From Phycisphaerae bacterium (GTDB lineage Bacteria; Planctomycetota; Phycisphaerae; UBA1845; Fen-1342), in assembly GCA_028279405.1 (NCBI GenBank), contig JANQNU010000036.1:62001-126000 (forward strand): a stretch of 64,000 nucleotides of DNA. The letters run 5' to 3'. The notes under the pieces are model-generated. The model saw only the letters and a program-made list of their open reading frames with translations. It searched no databases and was not told the origin of the DNA. Positions 17,560 through 26,707 of the stretch are shown in pieces. Position numbers and translations under genes: made by a program. Each line of letters opens with the position of its first letter. The first letter of the stretch is position 1.

Positions 17560-19071
17560 TCATCGAATGAAGCGTGTGCGGCCGATGTCCGGCAACGCAC
17601 GTGACGAGAAGCCGGGAACACGTAGTGTAGCTGGAAGATACACAAACGCGGCCCGCCCGACAATCTGCGACTCCACAACCGTGCCCAGTCGATAGTCCCC
17701 GGGGAGGTGTGGCCCGGCCTCGAACCATTCCCGGCTGTCATGGCTGTCGGGGCTGTTGTCGCCCAGGACGAAGAACTCATCGGGACCGAGCGTCATTGGA
17801 TTGGCCCGTCCGGCCCGACGTGTCTGGGGCGCATCGACGTAGAACACGTCGCGTTCGATTCGGAGGTTGCGAAAAGCGTAGGCACCGCCATCGGCGGTCA
17901 TTGCGAGGCTCAACGGCTCGCGGTGATAGGTGTGCCGATACGCGTCAATGTCAAAGGGGTAGCTTTCGTCGTCGGTCGCCAGCAGCTCAACGCCGTTCAG
18001 CGCTACGTACACTCGGTGGTCGACGTGGGCCAGTTCGAGGCGCACCCGCGCAAAATCGCCTTGTACCTGCACCGGACCGAGTTGCGCCACCTCGTTTTCG
18101 TCGTAACGGGAAACGCGGCGCAGGTGCACGTCGCCGGTTGGGCCGAGGACGGCGACGAACCGATTCGATTCGGTCGCGATCTCGAACTGGAGGGTCCCGG
18201 TGCCGCTGCCGCTCTCTCGCTCGATCTCGACGCGAAGCCGGACGTCGTTCACGTACCGGCCCGAGGATCCATTGTTGTAACCATAAACGTCGCGCAGATA
18301 CTCCCCGACGCCGGGCTCGAATCGAATCGACTGTGGACGTTCGTGTGCACCCTGATAACGAATCACACGTGTGGACAAGCCGCTCCAGTCGGATGCGCTC
18401 GGATCGGCGATGTCGACTTGCCAGGGAGCATGCTCCCCGGCGGGCAGACGCGGCACATACCCCTGGTCGTAGACCGGGATCCAGAGTGCGTTTTGCGCAT
18501 ACCGTGGTTTGCGCGCGATCGTTCCGTTGATGAAGATGTCGCCTTCAATGATCTCGACCGATTCACCGGGGAGCGCGACGAGCCGCTTGATGTAGTTTTC
18601 GAGCGGATCGGCAGGGTCGCGAAAGACGATCACGTCCCAGCGCTTCGGCGCAAGGAGCAGGTAGGGCCACTTGTGTACCAGGATACGGTCACCGGCCAGG
18701 CTTTCGGGTGAGAGCCGTCCGAGTGTGAAGCAGTTCGGGCAAATGACGGTTTCGTCACTGGTGTCCGGCTCGTCGACGTTGTATTGCCAGCTGCAGGCTG
18801 TGCATATCTGGTGGCGGTGCCGTCCGAGCAGACCCTCCGCCATCGAGCCCGTCGGGATGATGAAGGGCTCAACGAAGAAGGCGCGAAAGACGAAGGCGAG
18901 AATGAGCGCCGTGAGCACGGCTTGTACGGTTCCCGTCGTGTGAATCAGGTGCTCGATGGCCGAAGAGCTGTTGTCTTGCTCCGGGCCCGGGTCGGGACCG
19001 TGCGACGGCCGGACCTCGATCGGAGGTGGCCCAATTGACGTTTCGTGCTCTGGGCGGAGGTCGCCGGACAC
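17560..19071 (-). CDS. lepB: Signal peptidase I with zinc-ribbon and large extracytoplasmic insert (copy 1)
   Basis: The 503-residue product is about twice the usual LepB length. A single membrane helix (~48-70) leads to the catalytic Ser76 in P-T-G-S-M; the catalytic Lys162 is in Y-I-K-R-L. The closing G-D-N-S-x-D-S-x-D-S-R box is at 437-447. Between Ser and Lys sits an added Cys pair set, C90-x2-C93 and C111-x2-C114, spaced like a zinc ribbon. Between the Lys box and the G-D-N-S box is an insert of roughly 230 residues with alternating strands, resembling a LamG-like beta-sandwich. The enzyme removes signal peptides at the outer face of the membrane. It is 28 bases downstream of the second copy. 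Confidence 0.93.
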   Translation of the reverse strand: MSGDLRPEHETSIGPPPIEVRPSHGPDPGPEQDNSSSAIEHLIHTTGTVQAVLTALILAFVFRAFFVEPFIIPTGSMAEGLLGRHRHQICTACSWQYNVDEPDTSDETVICPNCFTLGRLSPESLAGDRILVHKWPYLLLAPKRWDVIVFRDPADPLENYIKRLVALPGESVEIIEGDIFINGTIARKPRYAQNALWIPVYDQGYVPRLPAGEHAPWQVDIADPSASDWSGLSTRVIRYQGAHERPQSIRFEPGVGEYLRDVYGYNNGSSGRYVNDVRLRVEIERESGSGTGTLQFEIATESNRFVAVLGPTGDVHLRRVSRYDENEVAQLGPVQVQGDFARVRLELAHVDHRVYVALNGVELLATDDESYPFDIDAYRHTYHREPLSLAMTADGGAYAFRNLRIERDVFYVDAPQTRRAGRANPMTLGPDEFFVLGDNSPDSHDSREWFEAGPHLPGDYRLGTVVESQIVGRAAFVYLPATLRVPGFSSRALPDIGRTRFIR

Positions 19072-19099
19072 GCCTGCTCCGATAGCCGTCTGCGTTTGT

Positions 19100-20650
19100 T
19101 CAGTGAATCCAGCGGATGCGGCCGAAGTCCGGCAGAATCCGGGAAAAACGACGCAGCCCGAATTCCGGCCCGTTGTCCGGGAGCAACGGCTGGAAGCCCG
19201 GCCAGTAGACGAAGAAGGCCTGGCCGATCATCTGGCTCCCGGGTACGACGCCTGTCTGATAGCGATCGGCTTCCAGGTCCGCGCGGAGGTGCGCGCCAAG
19301 CTGACGCGGTCCCCAGAACCGGCTGTCCATGCTGTTCGGGCTGTTGTCGCCGCAAACAAAGTATTGGTCTGGACCGAGCGTGATCGGAAAGTCAGGACCG
19401 CCGTTGAAGGGGCCGGCGTGTTGCGGGTGACGATAGGTATAGTACACGTCGCGGTCGATTCGCACGTGCCGTAAGGTGAGCTGCGCGTCGGTGGCGGCAA
19501 TCATCGGGCGCGGCGAAGTCGGCTGCCCCATCCGCTGGCGGGCCGTCTCGGGCGTGACCGTCCACTGTTCGTCGGTGGAATGCCAGATCACGGAGCCGTC
19601 GACCTCGACGAGGACGCGATAGTCGACCACGCCGACCCCGAGTTGTACGGGTGTGTCAACCGAGGTCTGGCCCTCCCACCATTGTTCCGGATCGGCGCCG
19701 CGTTTCTGGTGAATCAACTGCAACCGTCCGTCGGCGTGAAGGCGGAGCGTGAATCGGTTGTCATACTTGGTGGTCGACAGCTCAACGTAACCCGTGCCGG
19801 CCGTGAACGCCGCCAACGCCGAGACACGGGTGTCCGTTACGATTTGGGGAATGATCCGTGGGTCGAGCGGATGGTTGTAGCCGTAGATGTCCTGGATCAG
19901 CGTTTCGCGCTGCGAACCCTCCACGTCCGTGCGGAACCACAGCTCGTCACGGTCGCGGCCCAGGCCGTCGAAGGTGAGACACCGAGCTTTCGGGTCTTGC
20001 CAGCCCGTCCGTTCCGCGCCCGGCTCCCAACGTGGATGAAACCCGGCGCGCCGTGACGGCTTGGCTGGCGGATGATCGTGGTCGTAATACCGAAACCAGA
20101 GCGACTGCTGCGCATGCGGTGCCTTGTGGGTGATCTCGTCGTTGACGAAGATATCGCCGTCGAGAATCTCGATTTTCTCGTTCGGCAGGCCGATCAGCCG
20201 CTTGATGTAGTTCGTTTGTCCATCGTTCGGCACCTTGAACACGACCACGTCCCAACGCTGCGGCCCGAAGAGACCGCCCACTGCGTATGGCCAGCCATGG
20301 ACGACGATTCGGTCGCCGGCCTTGCCGCGCGGAGCGGTCCGCAGAATCTCGTTCGACTCGTAGCCCTGTCGCTTGAGCGTCTCGGGCGTGTCATAGCGCT
20401 GCCGCCAGCGACAATTCGGGCACTGTACGACCTCTCGCTGTCGTTCGAAGGGAAGCCCGGCGGCGTAGTCTACCCCGCAATTCGGACACGAAAAGTCGGC
20501 ATGAGCCCCGCGCAGCGTCTCCGCCATCGAGCCGGTCGGGATAATGAACAACGGGATGAAGAAGCTCTTGAGCACGAGTAGGTAGATCAGGAAGCCGACG
20601 AACGAGGAGATCTGCTCCGCGAGTGGCTCTTTCGCTCTTCGTGTGCTCAT
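19100..20650 (-). CDS. lepB: Signal peptidase I with zinc-ribbon and large extracytoplasmic insert (copy 2)
   Basis: The 516-residue product has the same architecture as the next gene. The membrane helix is at ~18-38, the catalytic Ser41 in P-T-G-S-M, and the catalytic Lys150 in Y-I-K-R-L. The closing G-D-N-S-P-N-S-M-D-S-R is at 434-444. The Cys pairs C55-x2-C58 and C77-x2-C80 again lie between Ser and Lys. The insert before the final box holds a beta-rich domain of ~240 residues. The ATG at 20650 is preferred over upstream Met codons because it follows AGGTGGA and starts at the family boundary. Two full-length copies with distinct sequences suggest division of labour among exported proteins. 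Confidence 0.93.
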   Translation of the reverse strand: MSTRRAKEPLAEQISSFVGFLIYLLVLKSFFIPLFIIPTGSMAETLRGAHADFSCPNCGVDYAAGLPFERQREVVQCPNCRWRQRYDTPETLKRQGYESNEILRTAPRGKAGDRIVVHGWPYAVGGLFGPQRWDVVVFKVPNDGQTNYIKRLIGLPNEKIEILDGDIFVNDEITHKAPHAQQSLWFRYYDHDHPPAKPSRRAGFHPRWEPGAERTGWQDPKARCLTFDGLGRDRDELWFRTDVEGSQRETLIQDIYGYNHPLDPRIIPQIVTDTRVSALAAFTAGTGYVELSTTKYDNRFTLRLHADGRLQLIHQKRGADPEQWWEGQTSVDTPVQLGVGVVDYRVLVEVDGSVIWHSTDEQWTVTPETARQRMGQPTSPRPMIAATDAQLTLRHVRIDRDVYYTYRHPQHAGPFNGGPDFPITLGPDQYFVCGDNSPNSMDSRFWGPRQLGAHLRADLEADRYQTGVVPGSQMIGQAFFVYWPGFQPLLPDNGPEFGLRRFSRILPDFGRIRWIH

Positions 20651-20914
20651 GGCAGATTCCACCTGAAACGACAGGGTGCGTTCACCTCGTACGAACGATC
20701 GGCAAGGTTGGGTCGTAACAATATGTAATCGCTGCCGATCTGGCGGATGATAGTCGCGTGTGCGGCTTGCAGGAACCCCGCGCATCGACGTCGCGCGAGA
20801 TCCCAGGGATCCCCCCAGCATGGGTGAGGCGGTGTCGGGTGCGGGGCCCGGCGGTTGCCTGCGTGTGGGGAGCGCGTCTTCCCATCGGCGCTTGCAGTCG
20901 CTAGAACCTCACGA

Positions 20915-21889
20915 ATGCGTGTCCTCGTCCTGGTCAACCCCTATGCGAACCGCTGGCGAGCCGGTCGTCGGCTGGAAGTCCTGCGATCCGAGTTCGCCGC
21001 GGTCGGTCTGAGCGCCGAGTTCGTTGAGACCCGCGCTCCGAGCGATGCGACGGCGCACGCGGAGCGCGCTGTTCAGGAGTCGTTCGACGGGGTCGTGGCG
21101 GCTGGGGGAGACGGAACCATCAGCGAAGTCGTCAACGGACTGGTCACAGCTTCGATCGGCCTTGGAGACAATGCCATCCGGCCGGCGCTCGGCATCATTC
21201 CCATCGGGACCGGCAACGATTTCGCGGACATGCTGGGTGTGCCGCGCGATATCGCCGCGGCAGTTCAGGCGATCGCAGCCGGGCATACCCGCATTGTCGA
21301 TCTGGGGTGCGTGCGGTTCGAGGCTGATCCGGTGGAGCCATCCGACGCTAGGGCGTCAGCGACGGGCGCTGCTCGGAAAGGACGTGCCTACTACTTCGAC
21401 AACAATTGTGGGGTGGGCATGGAGCCGCTGGTAACGATCGAGAACGTTCGCAGTCGGCTCTCTGGGAACCTGCGGTATATCGTCTCACTGATCCGCGCGT
21501 TGCGCAAGCTCAAGGCCTGGCGAATGCAGATCCAGTGGGATGGTGGTGCTTTCGATGGCCCGGTGCTCATGTTGTCGGTCTGTAACGGCCCGCGGACCGG
21601 CGGGCTCTTTCACATGGCGCCGACCGCACAGTTTGATGACGGTCTGTTCGACTTCGTGCTGGTGCCCGAGGTTTCCAAATGGACCGTGCTGCGACTGCTC
21701 CCGGCGCTCTTCCGTGGCCGGCACGTTCACCATCCCAAGGTCATCACGGGGCGGACCGCGACGCTCGCGGTTCGCAGTGATCCCGGAACGCCGATTCACG
21801 CCGACGGCGAGGTGCTCGGATCGGACGAACGGTCGCTGGCGTTCCACGTGCTCCCGAAGTGGTTGCGGGTTTTCGTACCTGAACCCTGA
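20915..21889 (+). CDS. Diacylglycerol kinase family lipid kinase
   Basis: The 324-residue product has the DAGK catalytic domain: V-N-P-Y-A-N near residue 8, the nucleotide-binding G-G-D-G-T-I-S-E at 64-71, and G-T-G-N-D-F-A at 98-104. Enzymes of this family (DgkB, YegS, BmrU) phosphorylate diacylglycerol or related lipids, usually at the inner membrane face. The C-terminal half shows the expected beta-sandwich pattern ending in H-A-D-G-E-V. A Met upstream in frame would add 20 unmatched residues, so the ATG at 20915 is used. Divergent from lepB copy 2. Confidence 0.92.
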   Translation: MRVLVLVNPYANRWRAGRRLEVLRSEFAAVGLSAEFVETRAPSDATAHAERAVQESFDGVVAAGGDGTISEVVNGLVTASIGLGDNAIRPALGIIPIGTGNDFADMLGVPRDIAAAVQAIAAGHTRIVDLGCVRFEADPVEPSDARASATGAARKGRAYYFDNNCGVGMEPLVTIENVRSRLSGNLRYIVSLIRALRKLKAWRMQIQWDGGAFDGPVLMLSVCNGPRTGGLFHMAPTAQFDDGLFDFVLVPEVSKWTVLRLLPALFRGRHVHHPKVITGRTATLAVRSDPGTPIHADGEVLGSDERSLAFHVLPKWLRVFVPEP

Positions 21890-22034
21890 AGCGCCTGCGA
21901 TGCGCTGCGGGCCGTGCGTGACGGGCCGCCAGCTGTTGGCGGCAACGGGCGCTATTTACCACAGTTGTCGGAAGTCGTATCGTGACGTCGTGTAGCGGAA
22001 TCTTCGACAGAGGATGGATGGAGTGGAAGCGTAG

Positions 22035-23459
22035 ATGAGACGGAAAGCGATCGTTCGGGGCTGGTTGCTCGCGATTCTGCTGACGCCGACGGTGACAGCA
22101 GGTGTGCCGGGAGGGCTCGAATCGCGGCTTGGTGCGGTGCTGTCGCGGCTTCCCGAGGGCGTGACGGCGGCTGTCCTGGTCGAGGACCATGAGCGCAAGA
22201 CGTGGTTCGCGCGGAACGAAACCCGTCCCATGAAACCAGCGAGCGTCATGAAGCTCTTTACGACGGCGGCCGCCCTCGATCACCTTGGAGCGGACTTTCA
22301 CTATGAGACGCGATTTTTCTTCGAGAACGGCGAGTTGTGGGCTGTCGGCGGTGGGGATCCGGCGCTGGGGGACGAGCGGCTTGCGAAGCAACGCGGTGAA
22401 TCGCGCGACGCGCTGTTCGATCGGCTGGCCAACGAGCTGAAAAACCGGTCCGTAACCAGTCTCCAGAAAATCGTCCTCGATGATGCGGTGTTCGACGATC
22501 AGTCGCGGCACGCGGACTGGCCCGCGGATCAGGCCGATCGCTGGTACCAGGCTCCGGTCGGTGGCCTGAACTACAACGACAATTGCCTCGATGCGAAGGC
22601 GGTCGCAAAGAATGGACGCGTCACCTTGCAGCTCTGGCCAACCTTGCCGATGACGTTCGTCGAGAATGGGCTGAAGCCCGCCAAGCGAAACACTGCCGGT
22701 CTCCGGCGCGGATTGGACTCGGATATCTTCGTACTCAAAGGCGGCGTCAAGGACCAGATGAAGCTCGCACCCGCCGCGGCGGGGCGACCCACGGTCTTCT
22801 TCGGCCATGCGCTCAAGGAAGCGCTTGCCCGACGCGGCGTTCCGACAGTCGGTGACGTTGTTCGTCGACAGATAGGTAAGGAGGCGATCGCGCGTGCGAA
22901 GCCCGTGTTCGTCGCACGCACCTCTCTCCGCGAGGTCCTTTGGCGGACGAACACGTTCAGTCAGAATCTGTTCGCCGAGTGTTTGTTGAAGTCGATGGCG
23001 GCGTACGCGCCGCGCGGCCGACGAAGTGAGTCGGCGGGGACGTGGGCCGAGGGTTCCAATCGTGTGCGCGGCGTTCTTGACGACCACGGCGTCTCGATGG
23101 CCGGCGCGGTGCTGCGCGACGGAAGCGGTCTCAGTCATCAGAATCGCGTCTCGGCGCGGCAGGTCGTGGATCTGCTACACGTGATGAGCCAGCATCCGCA
23201 CCGCAACCTCTTTCGCGACAGCCTTTCGACAGCAGGTGTGGAGGGTACGCTGCGGTCCGCGTACAACCGTCCAGGCCTGCGTAACCGGTTGATCGGCAAG
23301 ACCGGGACGATTTCCGGGGTGCGCGCGCTGGCGGGGTATCTCACGCTGTCGGATGACCAGGAGGTCGTCTTCGCGATTCTGCTGCATGGGAACGGCGTGT
23401 CGCGCGATCAGGTGCGGTCCATTGTCGAATCGCTCGCGGGGTCGCCTGTCTCGGAATGA
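22035..23459 (+). CDS. dacB: D-alanyl-D-alanine carboxypeptidase/endopeptidase (PBP4 type)
   Basis: The 474-residue product has a signal peptide (G-W-L-L-A-I-L-L-T-P-T-V-T-A-G). All three penicillin-binding motifs are present: S-V-M-K at 70-73, S-Q-N at 309-311 and K-T-G at 422-424. The ~200-residue stretch between the first two motifs is the insertion typical of class C (PBP4) enzymes. It trims or cuts peptide cross-links of peptidoglycan in the periplasm. A complete dacB is consistent with a peptidoglycan wall in this organism. The ATG at 22035 lies in a run of purines (GAGTGGAAGCGTAG). Confidence 0.95.
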   Translation: MRRKAIVRGWLLAILLTPTVTAGVPGGLESRLGAVLSRLPEGVTAAVLVEDHERKTWFARNETRPMKPASVMKLFTTAAALDHLGADFHYETRFFFENGELWAVGGGDPALGDERLAKQRGESRDALFDRLANELKNRSVTSLQKIVLDDAVFDDQSRHADWPADQADRWYQAPVGGLNYNDNCLDAKAVAKNGRVTLQLWPTLPMTFVENGLKPAKRNTAGLRRGLDSDIFVLKGGVKDQMKLAPAAAGRPTVFFGHALKEALARRGVPTVGDVVRRQIGKEAIARAKPVFVARTSLREVLWRTNTFSQNLFAECLLKSMAAYAPRGRRSESAGTWAEGSNRVRGVLDDHGVSMAGAVLRDGSGLSHQNRVSARQVVDLLHVMSQHPHRNLFRDSLSTAGVEGTLRSAYNRPGLRNRLIGKTGTISGVRALAGYLTLSDDQEVVFAILLHGNGVSRDQVRSIVESLAGSPVSE

Positions 23460-23498
23460 TGGAACCATAGGTCCCGACGCGGCATTCGTGCGAGCCCT

Positions 23499-24038
23499 CT
23501 AGCCCCAGCCGTCTTCGAGGTCGTCAGGGTCCGTCGAGCGTTTTTTGCGGATCTGCTCGCGTTGCCGATTCTGTTCCGATTCGCGACGGACGCACACCGG
23601 GCAGCGACCGGTCTCCGGATCGCTGGCCGACCATTGTGCGCAACTCTTGCAGACGGACGCTCGTCGAACGGTCGCTTGGCCGCACTGGCCGCAGTCGATC
23701 GGCCAGGCTGCAAAATCCATCGGCTTCTTGACCGTCGAATGTTGCAGGCATTCAGAGTTGGTGCACGCGACGTAGAGCGTTGCAACCGCAGTGGGTTCCT
23801 GCCAGACCTTGGGATCGAACTCGGGCGTCAGCAGTCCGACCAGCCAGTACATGCCGGCAAAAAGCAGCAAGCCGGCGACAATGTAAATACCCACGCGTAT
23901 GAGGGTCGGGTCGAAGACGGCGCTGGGATTCTCGCGCACCTGCTGTTTCCAGCTCTTGATGGACTCGGGCGCCTCTTCGAGGGCCGAGCGGACCCGGTGC
24001 GGGATGTCGGTGGGCGAAAAACGCTTGGAGTCGCTCAT
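23499..24038 (-). CDS. Zinc-ribbon membrane protein
   Basis: The 179-residue product has a charged N-terminus, one membrane helix at about 49-70 (V-G-I-Y-I-V-A-G-L-L-L-F-A-G-M-Y-W-L), then a Cys-rich domain. Visible pairs are C-T-N-S-E-C, C-G-Q-C, C-K-S-C and C-P-V-C, which could bind two zinc ions. The tail is highly charged (R-K-K-R-S-T-D-P-D-D-L-E-D-G-W-G). I do not recognise a named family. The ATG at 24038 is chosen because further upstream the frame runs into the tRNA-Thr region. No operon partner is close. Confidence 0.75.
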   Translation of the reverse strand: MSDSKRFSPTDIPHRVRSALEEAPESIKSWKQQVRENPSAVFDPTLIRVGIYIVAGLLLFAGMYWLVGLLTPEFDPKVWQEPTAVATLYVACTNSECLQHSTVKKPMDFAAWPIDCGQCGQATVRRASVCKSCAQWSASDPETGRCPVCVRRESEQNRQREQIRKKRSTDPDDLEDGWG

Positions 24039-24207
24039 GGCAGCTTCCTGCGGGTCACCGGCGGTCGCGATCCACGGCTCCGTTCGGCGGCAAGGCCTGG
24101 GGGCCGGTTGGCCGGTAGATTGCGGAGCCCGATAATCAAGGATCGGCTTGCGTTCCGGGCTCTCTTGAATAGGATAGCGAGCTGGCCGTGGGCGGCAATT
24201 TTTGGTT

Positions 24208-24235
24208 TTGACAAGGTTGAGTGGTTGCATACAAT
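24208..24235 (+). promoter_or_regulatory. Strong sigma-70 promoter of the tRNA-Thr-tuf-secE-nusG cluster
   Basis: A consensus -35 TTGACA (24208-24213) and TACAAT (24230-24235) are 16 bases apart in an AT-rich stretch. Transcription should start near 24242, about 70 bases before tRNA-Thr. It is the best-looking promoter in the window. Confidence 0.85.
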
Positions 24236-24311
24236 GCTCAATCCGGTTTTTCGGAACCGGCCGGAGCGATGTGCGGCAGAGACCGCGACCCGCGACCGTC
24301 GTGTCAGCAAC

Positions 24312-24383
<72 letters not shown>

Positions 24384-24441
24384 TTTCTCAGCGGGCGGCG
24401 GTTCCGCCAGCGTAATTGGTGGTTCTATAGGTTCAGGGAAC

Positions 24442-24475
24442 GGTGGCAGTGGGCTGTCACCCCGGGTCTCCCGGG
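24442..24475 (+). other. Two adjacent hairpins in the tuf leader
   Basis: GGTGGCAG (24442-24449) pairs with CTGTCACC (24454-24461) through one G-U pair. CCCGGG (24461-24466) pairs with CCCGGG (24470-24475). They share one base, so they could be alternative structures. They sit 20-50 bases before the tuf start and may affect processing or translation. Confidence 0.4.
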
Positions 24476-24495
24476 CGTTGAGTGGAGAGTTTTAC

Positions 24496-25728
24496 ATGGC
24501 CAAGGGCGTATTTGAACGGACGAAGCCGCACGTGAACGTGGGGACCATCGGTCACGTCGACCATGGCAAGACGACGCTGACGGCAGCACTGACTGCAGTC
24601 AGTGCGGCGAAAGGGCTTGCGGAGTACAAGCCGTACGACGAGGTTGCGAAGGCCTCGGAGTCGGACGGTCGTCGCGACCCGACGAAGATTTTGACGATTT
24701 CGACGGCGCACGTCGAATACGAAACGGACAAGCGGCACTACGCGCACATCGACTGCCCGGGGCACGCCGACTACGTGAAGAACATGATCACGGGTGCGGC
24801 CCAGATGGACGGTGCGATTCTCGTGGTGAGCGCTGCGGACGGTCCGATGCCGCAGACCCGCGAGCACGTGCTGCTCGCGCGGCAGGTGAACGTGCCGAAG
24901 CTCGTGGTCTTCCTCAACAAGTGCGACTTGGTCGACGACCCGGAGTTGCTCGAGTTGGTCGAGATGGAAGTGCGTGAGCTGTTGAGCAAGTACGATTTCG
25001 ACGGCGACAACGTCACGGTCATCAAGGGCTCGGCGACCGAGTCGCTGGCCGGTGCGGCGGAGAAGAACGACGATCGCATGAAGTCGGTGCTCGAGCTGTT
25101 GGCGGCGTTGGATGCGGATATTCCGGAGCCGGTTCGCGAGCAGGACAAGCCTTTCCTGCTGCCGGTCGAGGACGTATTCAGCATCAAGGGTCGCGGAACG
25201 GTCGGTACGGGTCGTATCGAGCGTGGCGCGATCAAGGTCGGCGACGAGGTCGAGATCATCGGGCTGCACGTCGAGCCGGGCCGCAAGTCGGTCGTCACCG
25301 GCGTCGAGATGTTCAACAAGACGCTCGACTCCGGCATTGCCGGCGACAACGTCGGGCTGTTGTTGCGTGGTGTCGAGAAGAAGGAACTGGAGCGCGGTCA
25401 GGTGCTGGCCAAGCCGGGCAGCATCACGCCGCACAAGAAGTTCCTCGGTGAGGTATACGTGCTGACGAGCGAAGAGGGTGGTCGTAAGACGCCGTTCTTC
25501 AAGGGCTATCGTCCGCAGTTCTACTTCCGTACGACGGACGTGACGGGCAGCATTACGGAACTGCAATCGCGCGAAGGTGGCGAAGCCGAGATGTGCATGC
25601 CCGGCGACAACATCACGATGAAGGTTGAGATCATCAACCCGATCGCGATGGAGGACGGGCTGCGGTTCGCGATTCGCGAAGGTGGTCGCACGGTCGGTTC
25701 GGGCGTGGTGACCAAGATTCTGGAATAG
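24496..25728 (+). CDS. tuf: Elongation factor Tu
   Basis: The 410-residue product is a full EF-Tu, slightly longer than the usual ~395. G1 G-H-V-D-H-G-K-T is at residues 19-26. D-C-P-G-H (G3) and N-K-C-D (G4, instead of the common N-K-x-D with Val or Met) are present, as are the two C-terminal beta-barrel domains. The added length is mainly in the region around [15 protein letters not shown]-Tu carries aminoacyl-tRNA to the ribosome. The ATG at 24496 starts the standard M-A-K-G-V-F-E-R; an upstream in-frame codon adds six unmatched residues. Downstream follow rpmG, tRNA-Trp, secE and nusG. Confidence 0.99.
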   Translation: MAKGVFERTKPHVNVGTIGHVDHGKTTLTAALTAVSAAKGLAEYKPYDEVAKASESDGRRDPTKILTISTAHVEYETDKRHYAHIDCPGHADYVKNMITGAAQMDGAILVVSAADGPMPQTREHVLLARQVNVPKLVVFLNKCDLVDDPELLELVEMEVRELLSKYDFDGDNVTVIKGSATESLAGAAEKNDDRMKSVLELLAALDADIPEPVREQDKPFLLPVEDVFSIKGRGTVGTGRIERGAIKVGDEVEIIGLHVEPGRKSVVTGVEMFNKTLDSGIAGDNVGLLLRGVEKKELERGQVLAKPGSITPHKKFLGEVYVLTSEEGGRKTPFFKGYRPQFYFRTTDVTGSITELQSREGGEAEMCMPGDNITMKVEIINPIAMEDGLRFAIREGGRTVGSGVVTKILE

Positions 25729-25844
25729 TCGCTGCTGCGGGTAATCCTGTGGCTGGCGCGGTACGATCTTAGGGGCAGTGGCCGTGACGGGCGTGCACGG
25801 CTGCTGCATTGCTTATCCGCCCGAATTGGACAGAGGTGCTCGCG

Positions 25845-26012
25845 ATGGCCAAATCGCAGAAACGCGAGTGGGTTTGGCTGCAATGCACGGAAACCGGCGA
25901 CCTGAACTATCGCACAACGGTGAACGTGATGGGCGGCGTGCCCAAGCTGCAACTGAAGAAGTACAGCCCGCGGTTGCGCAAGCACACCCTTCACAAGTTG
26001 AAGCGGAAGTAA
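25845..26012 (+). CDS. rpmG: 50S ribosomal protein L33
   Basis: The 55-residue product has the L33 pattern, starting M-A-K-S-Q-K-R-E-W-V-W-L-Q-C-T-E and ending in basic residues L-R-K-H-T-L-H-K-L-K-R-K. Only one of the four zinc-binding cysteines of the C+ form is present, so this is a C- type. The ATG at 25845 is the family start; an in-frame start upstream at 25809 would add residues not found in L33. It stands between tuf and tRNA-Trp, as in many bacteria. Confidence 0.96.
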   Translation: MAKSQKREWVWLQCTETGDLNYRTTVNVMGGVPKLQLKKYSPRLRKHTLHKLKRK

Positions 26013-26017
26013 TCGCT

Positions 26018-26091
26018 AGGGGTGTAGCTCAATTTGGCAGAGCACTGGTTTCCAAAACCAGCGGTTGGGGGTTCGAGTCCCTCCGCCCCTG
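26018..26091 (+). tRNA. tRNA-Trp (anticodon CCA)
   Basis: The 74-base cloverleaf has acceptor arms AGGGGTG and CGCCCCT (one T-G pair), a D arm GCTC..GAGC, anticodon stem CTGGT/ACCAG with loop TTCCAAA, and the T arm GGGGG-TTCGAGT-CCCTC. The anticodon CCA and discriminator G fit tryptophan. It begins five bases after the rpmG stop codon, so it must be processed from the mRNA. The rpmG-trpT-secE order is common in bacteria. Confidence 0.97.
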
Positions 26092-26134
26092 ATGTCGTCC
26101 TGAGACGGGACGATTCGTTACGGCGCATGCGCGA

Positions 26135-26707
26135 ATGACCGATACGAAGACCAACATGACGGCGGCAGATCCTCCGCCCGCCGACAAGAGGCCAGGCATG
26201 GCACACGAAGCAGACGCCGGGGCACCGCGCGCGGTTCAACCGGCTGCGGTCAAGAAGACCCCGGGGCAGAGTCCTTTTCATATTCTCAAGGCCGGGCAGG
26301 GCGCCTATGTGCGCTGGTGTTCGGCAGCGGGTGCGGGCCTGCTGACGCTAGGCGCTGCGGCGCTCATCTACGAGAAGCTCGCGCTGGTCACGCAGAATCA
26401 GGTTGTCTGGTTCATCGTCCCGACGATCTTCATGGCGGTGATGGCGTACCTGGTGTTCTGGCTCGTCGGCCAGAACCAGCGGGTCGTCGACTTCATGATT
26501 GCGACCGAAGGTGAGCTCAAGAAGGTCAACTGGTCCAGCCGGCGCGAGATCATCGGCGCGACCAAGGTTGTGATCTTCACCGTTCTGGCGCTTTCGCTGT
26601 CGCTGTTCGTGGTGGACCTGATCTTCGCCTGGTTCTTCGAGGCGGTCGGTGTGCTGAAGATTGGTATTTTCGATATTCTGTTCGGAATCGGACGGGACAA
26701 AACGTGA
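26135..26707 (+). CDS. secE: Preprotein translocase subunit SecE
   Basis: The 190-residue product is a long SecE. An N-terminal ~50-residue Pro/Ala-rich region is followed by two hydrophobic helices (~65-85 and ~90-112), the conserved amphipathic segment E-G-E-L-K-K-V-N-W-S-S-R-R-E near 125-140, and a final helix at about 145-170. The three-helix form resembles that of E. coli; many bacteria have only the last helix. SecE clamps SecY in the translocon. Its stop overlaps the nusG start by four bases (GTGA). Confidence 0.95.
   Translation: MTDTKTNMTAADPPPADKRPGMAHEADAGAPRAVQPAAVKKTPGQSPFHILKAGQGAYVRWCSAAGAGLLTLGAAALIYEKLALVTQNQVVWFIVPTIFMAVMAYLVFWLVGQNQRVVDFMIATEGELKKVNWSSRREIIGATKVVIFTVLALSLSLFVVDLIFAWFFEAVGVLKIGIFDILFGIGRDKT

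Noticed and set aside
24457-25809. A 450-residue minus-strand frame opposite tuf
   Set aside because: High GC and codon bias of tuf create a long antisense frame; composition is His/Arg/Leu-rich and it has no family features.
25778-26092. A 104-residue plus-strand frame over rpmG and tRNA-Trp
   Set aside because: It spans L33 in another frame and runs into a tRNA.
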